Source: Bacteroidota bacterium (GTDB lineage: Bacteria > Bacteroidota > Bacteroidia > Bacteroidales > F082). From it: a stretch of DNA of 64,000 bases. The DNA lies in assembly GCA_016845175.1 (NCBI GenBank), contig JAERTD010000028.1:124001-188000 (forward strand), given 5' to 3'. A model generated the notes under the pieces. It had not been told where the DNA came from. It was given only the letters and a program-made list of their open reading frames with translations, and made no database searches. Positions 34,664 to 43,714 of the stretch are shown in pieces (the stretch's first letter is position 1; every line of letters begins with the position of its first letter). Both the position numbers and the translations under genes were made by a program.

Positions 34664-37516
34664 TTAGGGTGTTGTTTTTGAATCAGTTGGATTCGTAAAA
34701 AGTCCTTTAAAAGCTTCTTCAAAAAGATTCATAAGCAGGTCAATACTCTCCGTGTCAAATTGCTCAGCTTTGAGTGTTAGTTCGTCACAAAATAATATAA
34801 TGCCATTTAACTCGTGTCTTTGGCCTAAACTGGATAGCTCATTGGCAAAGACTTTAATGTTGTTGAGTATTTTACTCTCTTGTGCCGTTGTAAACAGCGT
34901 TTGAAAAATGCTTTTCAACAAGGAAACAAGCATGTCATCTTTGGAAATGATACTCCTTTCCTCTACCATACAATGAAATAGCCATAGATGTCTAAGTTTC
35001 TGAGTATAGGGAAGGATGCTGTTCACAAAATCTGATGCATCGGAAAAACCAGACTTCCATGCTACATTCCTGTACTCTTCCTGGCTTTCATTGGTTGATT
35101 TTGAAAAGACCAGAAATTGTATGTATTCCGGATCGCAATGCTGACGGAGAACAGTTAATGCATTGCTGGCTTCACGGTATTCAGGGATGCAAATAATCAC
35201 AAGTTGTTTTCCTCCGATCATGACTTTTGCCTGTTGTAAATCTGCTATAACCACTTCAAGCTGAAGTCCGAGACTTTCCAGAGCGCCAAGACAACTATTA
35301 CCATCTTCTTCATTATTAAGAAAAACAAGAGTATTGATATCTTCCAATGAAGACAAGGAGTCATCACTATTTTCCTCAGATGTTCTGATACCACTTGCCA
35401 GCTTCACAGCATCAAAGAGAATGGTGAATGTACTGCCCTCGTTTTCTTCACTTTCCAACTCAATTTGACCATCAAGGGCCTCCACTAGTCTTTTACTAAT
35501 GGTAAGTCCCAAACCAGTTCCTACCTCATTGGAGGTTTTTTCTTCTTGCTGAAATGGTTCAAAAATGCTTTGTTGCATGTCGGGTGCTATGCCTTTCCCT
35601 GTGTCCTTCACCCATATCTTAAGCTCGACATAACTCGAGGTTTTAGGACTTGCATGCATGCCAATTTCAATAAAGCCCTTCTTGGTAAACTTAATGGCGT
35701 TTCCCACCAGGTTAAATAAAATTTGCCGAAGCCTGATTTCGCTGAAAACAATACTCTTAGGTACACTGGGGTGAATCTCCATTCGTAATTCCAGATTCTT
35801 CTCATCCAGAATAAGTGAAAAAACATTCTCAAGGTCTTCCATTACCTTATCAAGCTGAACTGTTTCGAAGAAGATATCAAAACGACCAGACTCAATTTTG
35901 GAAAGATCCAGAATGTCATTTATAAGAGTAAGCAAGCTTTTGCCACTGCTTTTGATGGAATTCAAGTATCCAAGTTCCACCTGTCCATCAACCTGCTCAG
36001 CAATTAAATCAGCAAAGCCAATTACCGAGTTTAAAGGTGTTCTTATTTCATGACTGATATTGGCCAGAAATTCACTTTTCGTTTTGCTGTTAATCTCTGC
36101 TTCTTGTTTGGCGATCAATAATTTATTCGCATATTCTTTAAGCTCTTTCTGGGCTTGTTCAATCAATTGGTTCTTCTCCAAAAGTATTTTATTTCGTTTG
36201 TTTTTGGAGTAGAGGTAGAACGAAAGAAAAGTAAGGGCACCCAAGGCTATTATGAAAGCACTTAAAGTTAGCAGTCCGAGAAAATTTTGTCGTTTTATTT
36301 TAAGGTCACTCAACTCCGCATTTTTTTGCAATAAGGTGATCTGATTCTCCTTCTTCTCAGATTCGTATCGAATCCGTAATTTGGCAACATCGCTTTTGAT
36401 ATTATTGCTTAAAATGGTATCATGATAATCATGCGCTCTCAAAAAAAAGTTGAGTGCTTCTTTATAATTTCCCTGAGATTCATTTATTCTATAAAGAAAA
36501 GTATAGGCTTCCATGATATTATTTTTACTGCCGATACTTTTACTCATTTCTAAAGCAGGTTCAATATAATGGAGCGCGCTATCATGTTTTTGTAATAAAA
36601 GATAAGCTTCTCCAATTCTTAACATAGAATAGGACAAAAAGCTTCTATCGCCCAACTGCTTGTTGATGGCCATGGCTTGTTTATAGTATTCCAGGGCAGT
36701 GGTATAATCACCTTTAAGTTTTGATATGGTGCCTAAATCATTGTAGCAAATGGCAATCCCCTTTTCTGAGCCTATATCTTTATTCACATTAAGCGATAAT
36801 GTATAGTATTCCTGAGCTTTGTTTAATTCCTTCTGCTCTTTAAATACATTGCCCACATTATTCAGGTTAATAGCGATGCCCAGCATATTGTTGAGCTGCT
36901 GCTCCAATACCAGGCTTTGTTTGAAGTAATTCATGGCCCCATCCAGATTTCCCAGAGCCATATGGATATTTCCAATACTATTGATAGAAATAGCCATGCT
37001 AATTGAATCTTCTCGATTCTCGGCAATTTTCAGGCCCTGAATATGATAGGTCATTGCCTGCTGGTAGTCTCCAATTCTTCGGTATACAACACCAATATTG
37101 TTACAACTGATCGATTTTAATTTAAGATCGTTCAGGGTGTCTGATAATGCGTAGCCCTTTTTATGCAGAAACAACGATTTTTTGTAAGCGCCATTGTTTC
37201 TGTATTTTACCCCAAGATTATCAATGCGATACGCAAACTTTGACAATTGGTCCGACTTAATAGCATTGTTATAAGCTTTGTCAAAATAATCTTCGGAGTT
37301 TAAATCATCAGAGGTGTTAATTTCTGTATCCAAAAGCTTAAGGCTCATCTTGATAAAAGCAGACCTTTTCACAGAGTCATTATGCAATTGTTGTTGCCCT
37401 TCGGTGATGCTGTCGGAAATTACAGATGTGCGAGTCTCAGCAAATCCTACCATAGGATTACATAACCATGAGAATGCTAAAAAAAGAAAATAAATTGCAA
37501 GCCGCCTTCGCATCAT
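34664..37516 (-). CDS. TPR sensor histidine kinase with degenerate receiver domain
   Basis: A 950-residue sensor kinase, first gene of the operon. A signal peptide (1-26) is followed by about eight TPRs (about 70-390, e.g. YQQAMTYHIQGLKIAENRED), one membrane helix near 415-440, a coiled coil, and HisKA with H489 in NISHEIRTPLNSVIGF. The ATPase has ILFNLVGNAIKFT, DTGKGIAPDM and GTGLGLTIS. The region 725-850 looks like a receiver fold, but the usual acceptor Asp position holds Cys776 (LVIICIPEY), so it probably cannot be phosphorylated. The final 90 residues are helical and resemble the tail of the second kinase. The related tails suggest both kinases arose from a common ancestor. Confidence 0.9.
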   Translation of the reverse strand: MMRRRLAIYFLFLAFSWLCNPMVGFAETRTSVISDSITEGQQQLHNDSVKRSAFIKMSLKLLDTEINTSDDLNSEDYFDKAYNNAIKSDQLSKFAYRIDNLGVKYRNNGAYKKSLFLHKKGYALSDTLNDLKLKSISCNNIGVVYRRIGDYQQAMTYHIQGLKIAENREDSISMAISINSIGNIHMALGNLDGAMNYFKQSLVLEQQLNNMLGIAINLNNVGNVFKEQKELNKAQEYYTLSLNVNKDIGSEKGIAICYNDLGTISKLKGDYTTALEYYKQAMAINKQLGDRSFLSYSMLRIGEAYLLLQKHDSALHYIEPALEMSKSIGSKNNIMEAYTFLYRINESQGNYKEALNFFLRAHDYHDTILSNNIKSDVAKLRIRYESEKKENQITLLQKNAELSDLKIKRQNFLGLLTLSAFIIALGALTFLSFYLYSKNKRNKILLEKNQLIEQAQKELKEYANKLLIAKQEAEINSKTKSEFLANISHEIRTPLNSVIGFADLIAEQVDGQVELGYLNSIKSSGKSLLTLINDILDLSKIESGRFDIFFETVQLDKVMEDLENVFSLILDEKNLELRMEIHPSVPKSIVFSEIRLRQILFNLVGNAIKFTKKGFIEIGMHASPKTSSYVELKIWVKDTGKGIAPDMQQSIFEPFQQEEKTSNEVGTGLGLTISKRLVEALDGQIELESEENEGSTFTILFDAVKLASGIRTSEENSDDSLSSLEDINTLVFLNNEEDGNSCLGALESLGLQLEVVIADLQQAKVMIGGKQLVIICIPEYREASNALTVLRQHCDPEYIQFLVFSKSTNESQEEYRNVAWKSGFSDASDFVNSILPYTQKLRHLWLFHCMVEERSIISKDDMLVSLLKSIFQTLFTTAQESKILNNIKVFANELSSLGQRHELNGIILFCDELTLKAEQFDTESIDLLMNLFEEAFKGLFTNPTDSKTTP

Positions 37517-37649
37517 TGATCTAAAGGTGTAAAAAGTGATAATGAAAACACCTCTGCCAATTTACGAAAATTACAGAAATTGTCCATATGCCAGCCAGGA
37601 ACTGTCTTTCGCGTTTGCTTCCTCCAAATCTGGCAGCTGAAACACAATC

Positions 37650-40600
37650 TTAAACCCACTTAATCAATGGGAAGTCCATGCGATGCGACAACATATCACT
37701 TTTAGGAAATATCCTGAAAGTATAGTCAAAGACGCCTGAATTCTGAAGTGGGAAACTACAGGAGAATGAAGCTGCTCCATCCTTATAACCCTGTGGTTGA
37801 AGTTCCTGTTTGAAAACAACTTCTTTTACTTCTCCATCTACCTTATTGCCCATCAGTATTTCTACTCCCAAATCATCAATTACCAGGCCGGGGATGTTGA
37901 GGTTTACCTCAGCCAGAAATAGATTACCGTATTCGATGGCACCTGTTTCAACATCAGGAATGATAAGTGATGCGACACCAATGGCATCCCATGCATCACT
38001 AACTTTCTTCTTCCAGGCTACAAGTTCCCTGGCTTTTAAATAGGCATTGGAATAGAATTGCTTCTTGTTGTCAAATAGCTTTTGGTAAAACAGGCGGTAG
38101 TAGTCATCAACCATGCGCTGCATGGTAAAGTGTGGGGCAATTTCGGCAATGGTTTTTTTAATGTGAGAAACCCATTTTACGGGAACTGCGTCCTCATTTT
38201 GATTGTAATAAGATTTGGCAATCTCACCTTCTAAGGTGTTGTAGATGATCTCTGCATCCAACTCATCCTGATACTGCTGGTTGGTATATGATCGGGCTTC
38301 GTCTATGGCCCATCCCGCGCCAGGTAGGTAACCTTCCGCCCACCAACCGTCAAGTACACTAAAGTTAGCTACTCCATTCATCACAGCCTTTTCTCCACTG
38401 GTACCTGAAGCTTCAAGAGGTCGGGTAGGGGTGTTCAGCCAGATATCTACACCACTGGTGAGGAGTTTGCCCAGAGTCATGTCGTAGTTTTCCAGAAACA
38501 GAATTTTACCTGCAAAAGCAGGCATCTTAGAAACTTCAATAATTCTCTTGATTAAGTCCTGACCAGCTTTGTCGTTTGGATGGGCTTTTCCGGCGAAAAC
38601 GAAGAAAATGGGTCTTTTGGACTTGTTGATAATCTTTTCTAAGCGTCCTAGATTGGTAAATAGCAGATGAGCCCTCTTATAGGTGGCAAATCGCCTGGCA
38701 AAACCAATGATTAAGGCCTCTTTTTTCAGTTTTCTCAAAGACTCCAATATAAACTTTGGGTTTTCCTGCCTGACCGTAAGATCTGTTTTGAGTTTTTCTT
38801 TTATCTGCTTGACTAGTTTCGCCTTAAGCAACAACCTGTGTTGCCAGATGGTTTTATCCGGAACCTCATAAATTCTTTTCCAGAAATCAGAATTGGGTTG
38901 ATTCTCTTCAAATCCTTTTCCAAAGGTTTCACGATATAGTTTCTGCCATATGGGGTCCGTCCATGTGAAATAATGAACGCCATTGGTAACATGTCCAATA
39001 TGAAGTTCATCCATAAAGTAACCCGGGTAGAGCCCCTGAAACATTTCTCTGGACACACGCCCATGAATTCGGCTAACCCCATTTACTTCACGTGATAGTT
39101 TGGCGGCCAGCACGCTCATTGAAAATTTTTCAGAGTTATTATTTGGATGAAATCTTCCCAGACCAATAAAATTTTCCCATGATAAAGAGAATATATTGCT
39201 AAAATGTGACAGATAAGCCCTTATGTAGTGCTCTTCGAAACTGTCATGACCAGCGGGTACAGGCGTGTGAGTGGTGAAAAGTGAAGTGGCACGTACAACT
39301 TCTGATGCCAAATCAAAGTCCATCTTCTCATCTTCCATGAGATTTTTAATGCGCTCGAGTCCACTGAAAGCTGAATGCCCTTCATTGCTGTGAAAAATAT
39401 CAGGATTCAGTGCCAGTTCTTTAATGAGTCGCACACCACCAAGACCCAGAACCATTTCCTGTTTGAGTCGGTTTTCATTGTCTCCTCCGTAGAGCTGATG
39501 AGTGATATAGCGATCTTCATGGTTGTTGTCATCTAAATCTGTATCCAGCAAAAATAATGGAATACGGCCCACATTAACCTGCCATGCTTTGGCTTTCACA
39601 GTTCTCCCTGGTAAAGCTATTTTAACACTAACCCACTCGCCGTTTTCATCTCTGACGGGTAATACAGGAATTTGTGTGAATTTCTGAACATGGTATTCTG
39701 ACACCTGATCCCCATGATAGGAAAGAGATTGTTTGAAGTAACCATGACGGTATAATAGGCCAATACCGAACAAATTTTTATTGGAGTCGCTGGCTTGTTT
39801 GAGGTAGTCGCCGGCCAATATGCCCAAGCCACCTGAGTAAATTTTTAGACTGGTATGTAAGCCATACTCCATGCTGAAATAGGCCACTTTATCTGCTGGT
39901 TTATCGTCGGCTTGTTTCATATAGGCTTTAAAATTGCCATATACCTTTTCCAACAAATTCATAAAAACCTTATCCTCCAGCAGCCTTTTAATATCTTTCG
40001 ATGAGAATGATTCAATGAGTCTCACAGGATTCTGCTCATACTCTGCCCACCTCTTGGGATCAATACTTGAAAACAGCTGTGTGGCTTCATCATTCCACGA
40101 CCACCATAGATTAAAAGCCAATTCTTTCAGAGGTTCAAGATTCTCAGGTAATTTTGGTTGTACAAGAATCTTTTTCCAGTCGGGTCGGTCATCCCTGATT
40201 TGAGCACCCACTCTTGTGGTGGATGGGATGTGCAGACTAGGAATTAATGACTTTCGATCGCTTAATTTTTTATTGGATAAACTCCAGGATTCAAAATAGA
40301 AATCGGACAATTTTTCCCAGAGCAACTCCAGATAAACTTCCTGGGTTTCTGCGATGGTTTTATCCAGATTGTCCTGTTCATTAATGAGTATGCTCATGCG
40401 CTGTTCAATGCGATTAATGGCATCCTCATCATTGTGCTCTAGCCTCTCAATGACATCTACAGCATGGTGTTTGATGCTAGAGTTGCTATTTACCCATGCG
40501 CCAAATCCAGCGACTGAAGTTGTTAAGGTTGGAATTTTAAAAGCAATACTTTCCAATGGTGTATAGCCCCAGGGCTCATAATAGGATGGGAACACACTGA

Positions 40601-41855
40601 GGTCAAACCCAATCAGAAAATCATAATAGGATAAATTAATTACCCCATCCTCTTCATTAAGATAGGCAGGAACGAACAATAGATGAACAGAATCCTCAGG
40701 ACGGTTCATTAGGCCATTCTCAATCGCGGCTTTTAACACAGGGTCGTAATCAGGATTCTGTAAAATATGGGTTGAATGGCTGCCGTAACTAATATCCTCG
40801 TGGTATCCATTAATCGGTCCGCTATGTCCGGAAGGAACAGCAATAAATGCCACCAGCTTTTTATCGGAAGTATAGCTTTTATTAAGCTTTCCAAGGGCTT
40901 TGATGAACAAATCAATGCCTTTATTGCGAAACTCATAGCGGCCACTGTTGATGACCAGTAAACTGTCATCTGCGTAAGTAGTTCCCGTTACCTTCTGTGC
41001 TACCAAAAGGGCTTGCTTTCTTGCCTTCTTCCGTTTTGCGCCAAAAGTTCTTCCCTTAGGAACAAATCCTTTTTCAAATCCATTGATGGTAATCACATCA
41101 GGCTCTTTACCTAGGAACTGTTTACATTCTTTGGCTGTGATGCTGCTCACTGTGGTGAAAGCATCAGCATGTTGTGCAGCCAGGGATTCAAGGGAGTTTT
41201 TGCTAACCACATTAAATTCTCTGGCCAGATGGTCTGGATTGTAGGTTTCCAGATTCTCATAAAGTGCAAAACCATTACCTGCAATGGAGCGCCCCAACAC
41301 AGTGGCGTGGGTGGTAAAGGCGGTTCCAATGTGAGGTGCCTTATGATTCAGATAAAGTACTCCTGTCCCCGTCATCCATTCATGAAAATGGGCTACAACA
41401 TTTTTGTCGCTTAGATAGTAGGAAGTGAAATCTTCAATGAGCTGACCAGCAGCATAGCCAAACATGGCGGATTCAATATAGTCCCATTCGCCACTCAGGG
41501 AGTCAAGTTTGTGGGTTTCCCATAATTTGGTAAAAATTTCATCTTTTTTGCTGAATAAAGGTGTGAAGTCAACCAATATCACCAAAGGTTTGCCTTCAAT
41601 ATTCCATCTTCCAACCCTGAGTTTTAATCCTTTCACATTGGCTTCAGCTACCCATTCTCTGAACAAGGTGGTATCTTCTATGAAGTCCGGATTCTCTGAC
41701 GTGCCTTTCCAGACATCAGGACCCACTAATATATAGTTGTTGTCGTATTCGTTGACTATGCTTTTCGCTTTCGTTGATAATACGGTGTAGATTCCACCAA
41801 TTTTATTACAGATTTCCCAGCTGGTTTCAAATACAAAGTCTGGTAAATTATTCAT
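37650..41855 (-). CDS. Glycogen synthase-glycogen phosphorylase fusion
   Basis: A 1401-residue enzyme with two opposing activities. Residues 1 to about 560 are a GT3-like (eukaryotic-type) glycogen synthase: FETSWEICNKIGGIYTVLST, NVVAHFHEWMTGTGVLYL, TTHATVLGRSIAG and FPSYYEPWGYTPLESIAF. Residues about 575-1400 are a GT35 alpha-glucan phosphorylase of the 'more_P_ylases' type: AYFSMEYGLH, YSGGLGILAGDYLK, HSNEGHSAF, and PLP-site EASGTSGEKAVMNG with the lysine that holds the cofactor. The synthase part adds glucose from a nucleotide-sugar donor; the phosphorylase part removes glucose as glucose-1-phosphate. Homologous fusions occur in Bacteroidota. It has its own consensus promoter, separate from the upstream genes. 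Confidence 0.93.
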   Translation of the reverse strand: MNNLPDFVFETSWEICNKIGGIYTVLSTKAKSIVNEYDNNYILVGPDVWKGTSENPDFIEDTTLFREWVAEANVKGLKLRVGRWNIEGKPLVILVDFTPLFSKKDEIFTKLWETHKLDSLSGEWDYIESAMFGYAAGQLIEDFTSYYLSDKNVVAHFHEWMTGTGVLYLNHKAPHIGTAFTTHATVLGRSIAGNGFALYENLETYNPDHLAREFNVVSKNSLESLAAQHADAFTTVSSITAKECKQFLGKEPDVITINGFEKGFVPKGRTFGAKRKKARKQALLVAQKVTGTTYADDSLLVINSGRYEFRNKGIDLFIKALGKLNKSYTSDKKLVAFIAVPSGHSGPINGYHEDISYGSHSTHILQNPDYDPVLKAAIENGLMNRPEDSVHLLFVPAYLNEEDGVINLSYYDFLIGFDLSVFPSYYEPWGYTPLESIAFKIPTLTTSVAGFGAWVNSNSSIKHHAVDVIERLEHNDEDAINRIEQRMSILINEQDNLDKTIAETQEVYLELLWEKLSDFYFESWSLSNKKLSDRKSLIPSLHIPSTTRVGAQIRDDRPDWKKILVQPKLPENLEPLKELAFNLWWSWNDEATQLFSSIDPKRWAEYEQNPVRLIESFSSKDIKRLLEDKVFMNLLEKVYGNFKAYMKQADDKPADKVAYFSMEYGLHTSLKIYSGGLGILAGDYLKQASDSNKNLFGIGLLYRHGYFKQSLSYHGDQVSEYHVQKFTQIPVLPVRDENGEWVSVKIALPGRTVKAKAWQVNVGRIPLFLLDTDLDDNNHEDRYITHQLYGGDNENRLKQEMVLGLGGVRLIKELALNPDIFHSNEGHSAFSGLERIKNLMEDEKMDFDLASEVVRATSLFTTHTPVPAGHDSFEEHYIRAYLSHFSNIFSLSWENFIGLGRFHPNNNSEKFSMSVLAAKLSREVNGVSRIHGRVSREMFQGLYPGYFMDELHIGHVTNGVHYFTWTDPIWQKLYRETFGKGFEENQPNSDFWKRIYEVPDKTIWQHRLLLKAKLVKQIKEKLKTDLTVRQENPKFILESLRKLKKEALIIGFARRFATYKRAHLLFTNLGRLEKIINKSKRPIFFVFAGKAHPNDKAGQDLIKRIIEVSKMPAFAGKILFLENYDMTLGKLLTSGVDIWLNTPTRPLEASGTSGEKAVMNGVANFSVLDGWWAEGYLPGAGWAIDEARSYTNQQYQDELDAEIIYNTLEGEIAKSYYNQNEDAVPVKWVSHIKKTIAEIAPHFTMQRMVDDYYRLFYQKLFDNKKQFYSNAYLKARELVAWKKKVSDAWDAIGVASLIIPDVETGAIEYGNLFLAEVNLNIPGLVIDDLGVEILMGNKVDGEVKEVVFKQELQPQGYKDGAASFSCSFPLQNSGVFDYTFRIFPKSDMLSHRMDFPLIKWV

Positions 41856-41900
41856 CTATTCTAGTGTTTTAATTCTTATAATTCTTGAAAAAGGAAGTGG

Positions 41901-41932
41901 CAAACATACAAATTCATTGGTTTCATTTCAAA
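41901..41932 (-). promoter_or_regulatory. Consensus promoter for the synthase-phosphorylase fusion
   Basis: On the minus strand TTTG (41932-41929), a 20-base spacer and TATGTTTG (41908-41901) match the Bacteroidota consensus perfectly. The ATG at 41855 is about 40 bases past the predicted start of transcription. Confidence 0.75.
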
Positions 41933-42093
41933 GCCCGATTGAAATGTCCCGTGAATAACTATATTGTGCCGCTAATCGACAGAACAACAGGTGTATGCGT
42001 CTATTGTTGCTAGTCTAGCAAAGGATAATTGTTTACTGAAAATATCAAAAGTTTAGTTCGGATCACCATTCTTGTTTAAGTGCTCTAGAGGTA

Positions 42094-43668
42094 CTACCCG
42101 AACATATTTTTGAATTTGTTTTCAATTTGTTGTCTGTACTTTTTGATATCGCTCTTTTTAACTTTTTTTAATTCCGACTCAATGCTGTCATACTGAGCTT
42201 TTGCTCTTTTACCAAGATTTGGGATCACCTTTTCCCTGATTTCTGTTTCGGCATCTTTCATGGCAATGGTTAATTCATCAATGGGGATGTCTTTGATGAG
42301 TTTTTTAACAGCAGTATTGGAAAGATCTTTGATATCCTCAAATTTCAGGTCCTTACTCTTCGAAAGGGTCTTTTTAACCTTTCTGGCAGTGGAAGTGGCT
42401 TGTTTTCTTGCCAATTTCTCTGCCTGGTCAGTTAAATCTGAAAAAGCACTTTTCAATCCTTCTATTTCTGGTTTTGATGAACCACTGGCTTGCTCAACCC
42501 TGATGATGAAATCGGACAATACATTCATATAATTGATAAATGCGTCATATGGTGTGCTGTAGGGATTAAAATATCGATGCACATCACCATCTGAGAACCA
42601 TTTTGTACACATATAATAAAAATGGTCTGAGGTCTGTAGATACATCCAATCTTTCATAATCTCTGCATCATCACATTTTGTGATCAAGCTATTCAGATCG
42701 TACAATTTGCCAAAGGCTTCATCCTGAAGATCATTACCAAGCCAGGCTGTAAGATCTCGTTCTTCATCAGCCCAGGAAATGGGATTGGGTACTTGTATGG
42801 AGGAGACTGGCTGTAGCTTTTCACCCAGTTCAGCAGGAGTTGCAAAAGTAAATCCCGTATTGGAAAATACTGCTTCCGGTAATTTCTTCATGAAATCAAA
42901 GATTCCCGTTTCTTTCCACTGATGTTCACCAAAAGTTTCGTAATCCATGAAAAGATTAACCACTTCTTCTTTTTCATCAACTTGATTGAGCCAGTCGGTA
43001 AACTTATCAGGAGTTAATGGCCAACCTTCCCAGCTTTGTTGTGAGAAACGGAATGCGATATCATCACTTAACCTGAAGTTTTTGAGCAATAGCTTTAACT
43101 TAGGGTTGATGGCATTGGTATACATGAAATTTGGACTTCTCCACCCAAGCACATGTTTGGCTCCCTCAGTGAGCATTACTTTATATCCCATGTCGGCTAC
43201 AGAGGCGCCAATTTCATCAGAATAGATCAGCTCTGTATTTCTAAAGGTTGTTGGTTTCTGGCCAAAAGTGTTTTCGATTTTATTCGCATGCATTTCTACC
43301 TGCTGCTTAAACTCTGCCTCGTTTTTAAGAGATACCAAAGAATGGGCGTAAGTTTCAGCCAAAAATTCGACGTTTCCTGTGGCTGCCAGCTCCTTGAAGC
43401 TATCGATTACAGAGGGCGCATAGGCTTCGAATTGCTCCAATGCCATGCCGGATATTGAAAAGCTTACTTTAAAAGCAGATCCATATTCACGAATCAATTC
43501 CAGCAGAAGCTTGTTCATGGGTAAATAGCTCTTTTCGGCTACCCTTCTCATGATAAAGCTGTTGTTGTAACTGTCAAAATAGTCATGTTTGTTGGCAATG
43601 TCGAAAAAACGATAGGTTCTTAAACGAAAGGGTTGGTGAACCTGGAAATAGAAACAAATAGATTTCAT
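42094..43668 (-). CDS. GH57 glycoside hydrolase (alpha-amylase/branching type)
   Basis: A 524-residue cytoplasmic enzyme of family GH57. It starts ICFYFQVHQPFRLRTYRFF, the typical family opening. The nucleophile region is TTFRNTELIYSD, with the catalytic Glu in NTELIY, and the acid/base region is FMDYETFGEHQWKETG with its DYETFGEH. Family members act on alpha-1,4-glucans as amylase, glucanotransferase or branching enzyme; which of these cannot be told. After about residue 400 comes a lysine-rich helical extension of about 120 residues (e.g. DLKFEDIKDLSNTAVKKLIK) with no catalytic motif. It lies 46 bases downstream of the GT4 gene, in the glycogen operon. Confidence 0.9.
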   Translation of the reverse strand: MKSICFYFQVHQPFRLRTYRFFDIANKHDYFDSYNNSFIMRRVAEKSYLPMNKLLLELIREYGSAFKVSFSISGMALEQFEAYAPSVIDSFKELAATGNVEFLAETYAHSLVSLKNEAEFKQQVEMHANKIENTFGQKPTTFRNTELIYSDEIGASVADMGYKVMLTEGAKHVLGWRSPNFMYTNAINPKLKLLLKNFRLSDDIAFRFSQQSWEGWPLTPDKFTDWLNQVDEKEEVVNLFMDYETFGEHQWKETGIFDFMKKLPEAVFSNTGFTFATPAELGEKLQPVSSIQVPNPISWADEERDLTAWLGNDLQDEAFGKLYDLNSLITKCDDAEIMKDWMYLQTSDHFYYMCTKWFSDGDVHRYFNPYSTPYDAFINYMNVLSDFIIRVEQASGSSKPEIEGLKSAFSDLTDQAEKLARKQATSTARKVKKTLSKSKDLKFEDIKDLSNTAVKKLIKDIPIDELTIAMKDAETEIREKVIPNLGKRAKAQYDSIESELKKVKKSDIKKYRQQIENKFKNMFG

Positions 43669-43714
43669 ATGTGTTGTTGTTATAGACTTTAATTTAGGTT
43701 ATTTTGGTTTGGGA

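Noticed and set aside
35608-35832. Alternative-frame open reading inside the TPR kinase gene
   Set aside because: It lies inside the kinase ATPase domain, whose motifs are intact in the main frame, so it is a shadow frame.
41984-42030. Palindrome TTGCTA-GTC-TAGCAA downstream of the GH57 gene
   Set aside because: Its stem is only 6 bp and no T run follows on either strand, so I do not call it a terminator.
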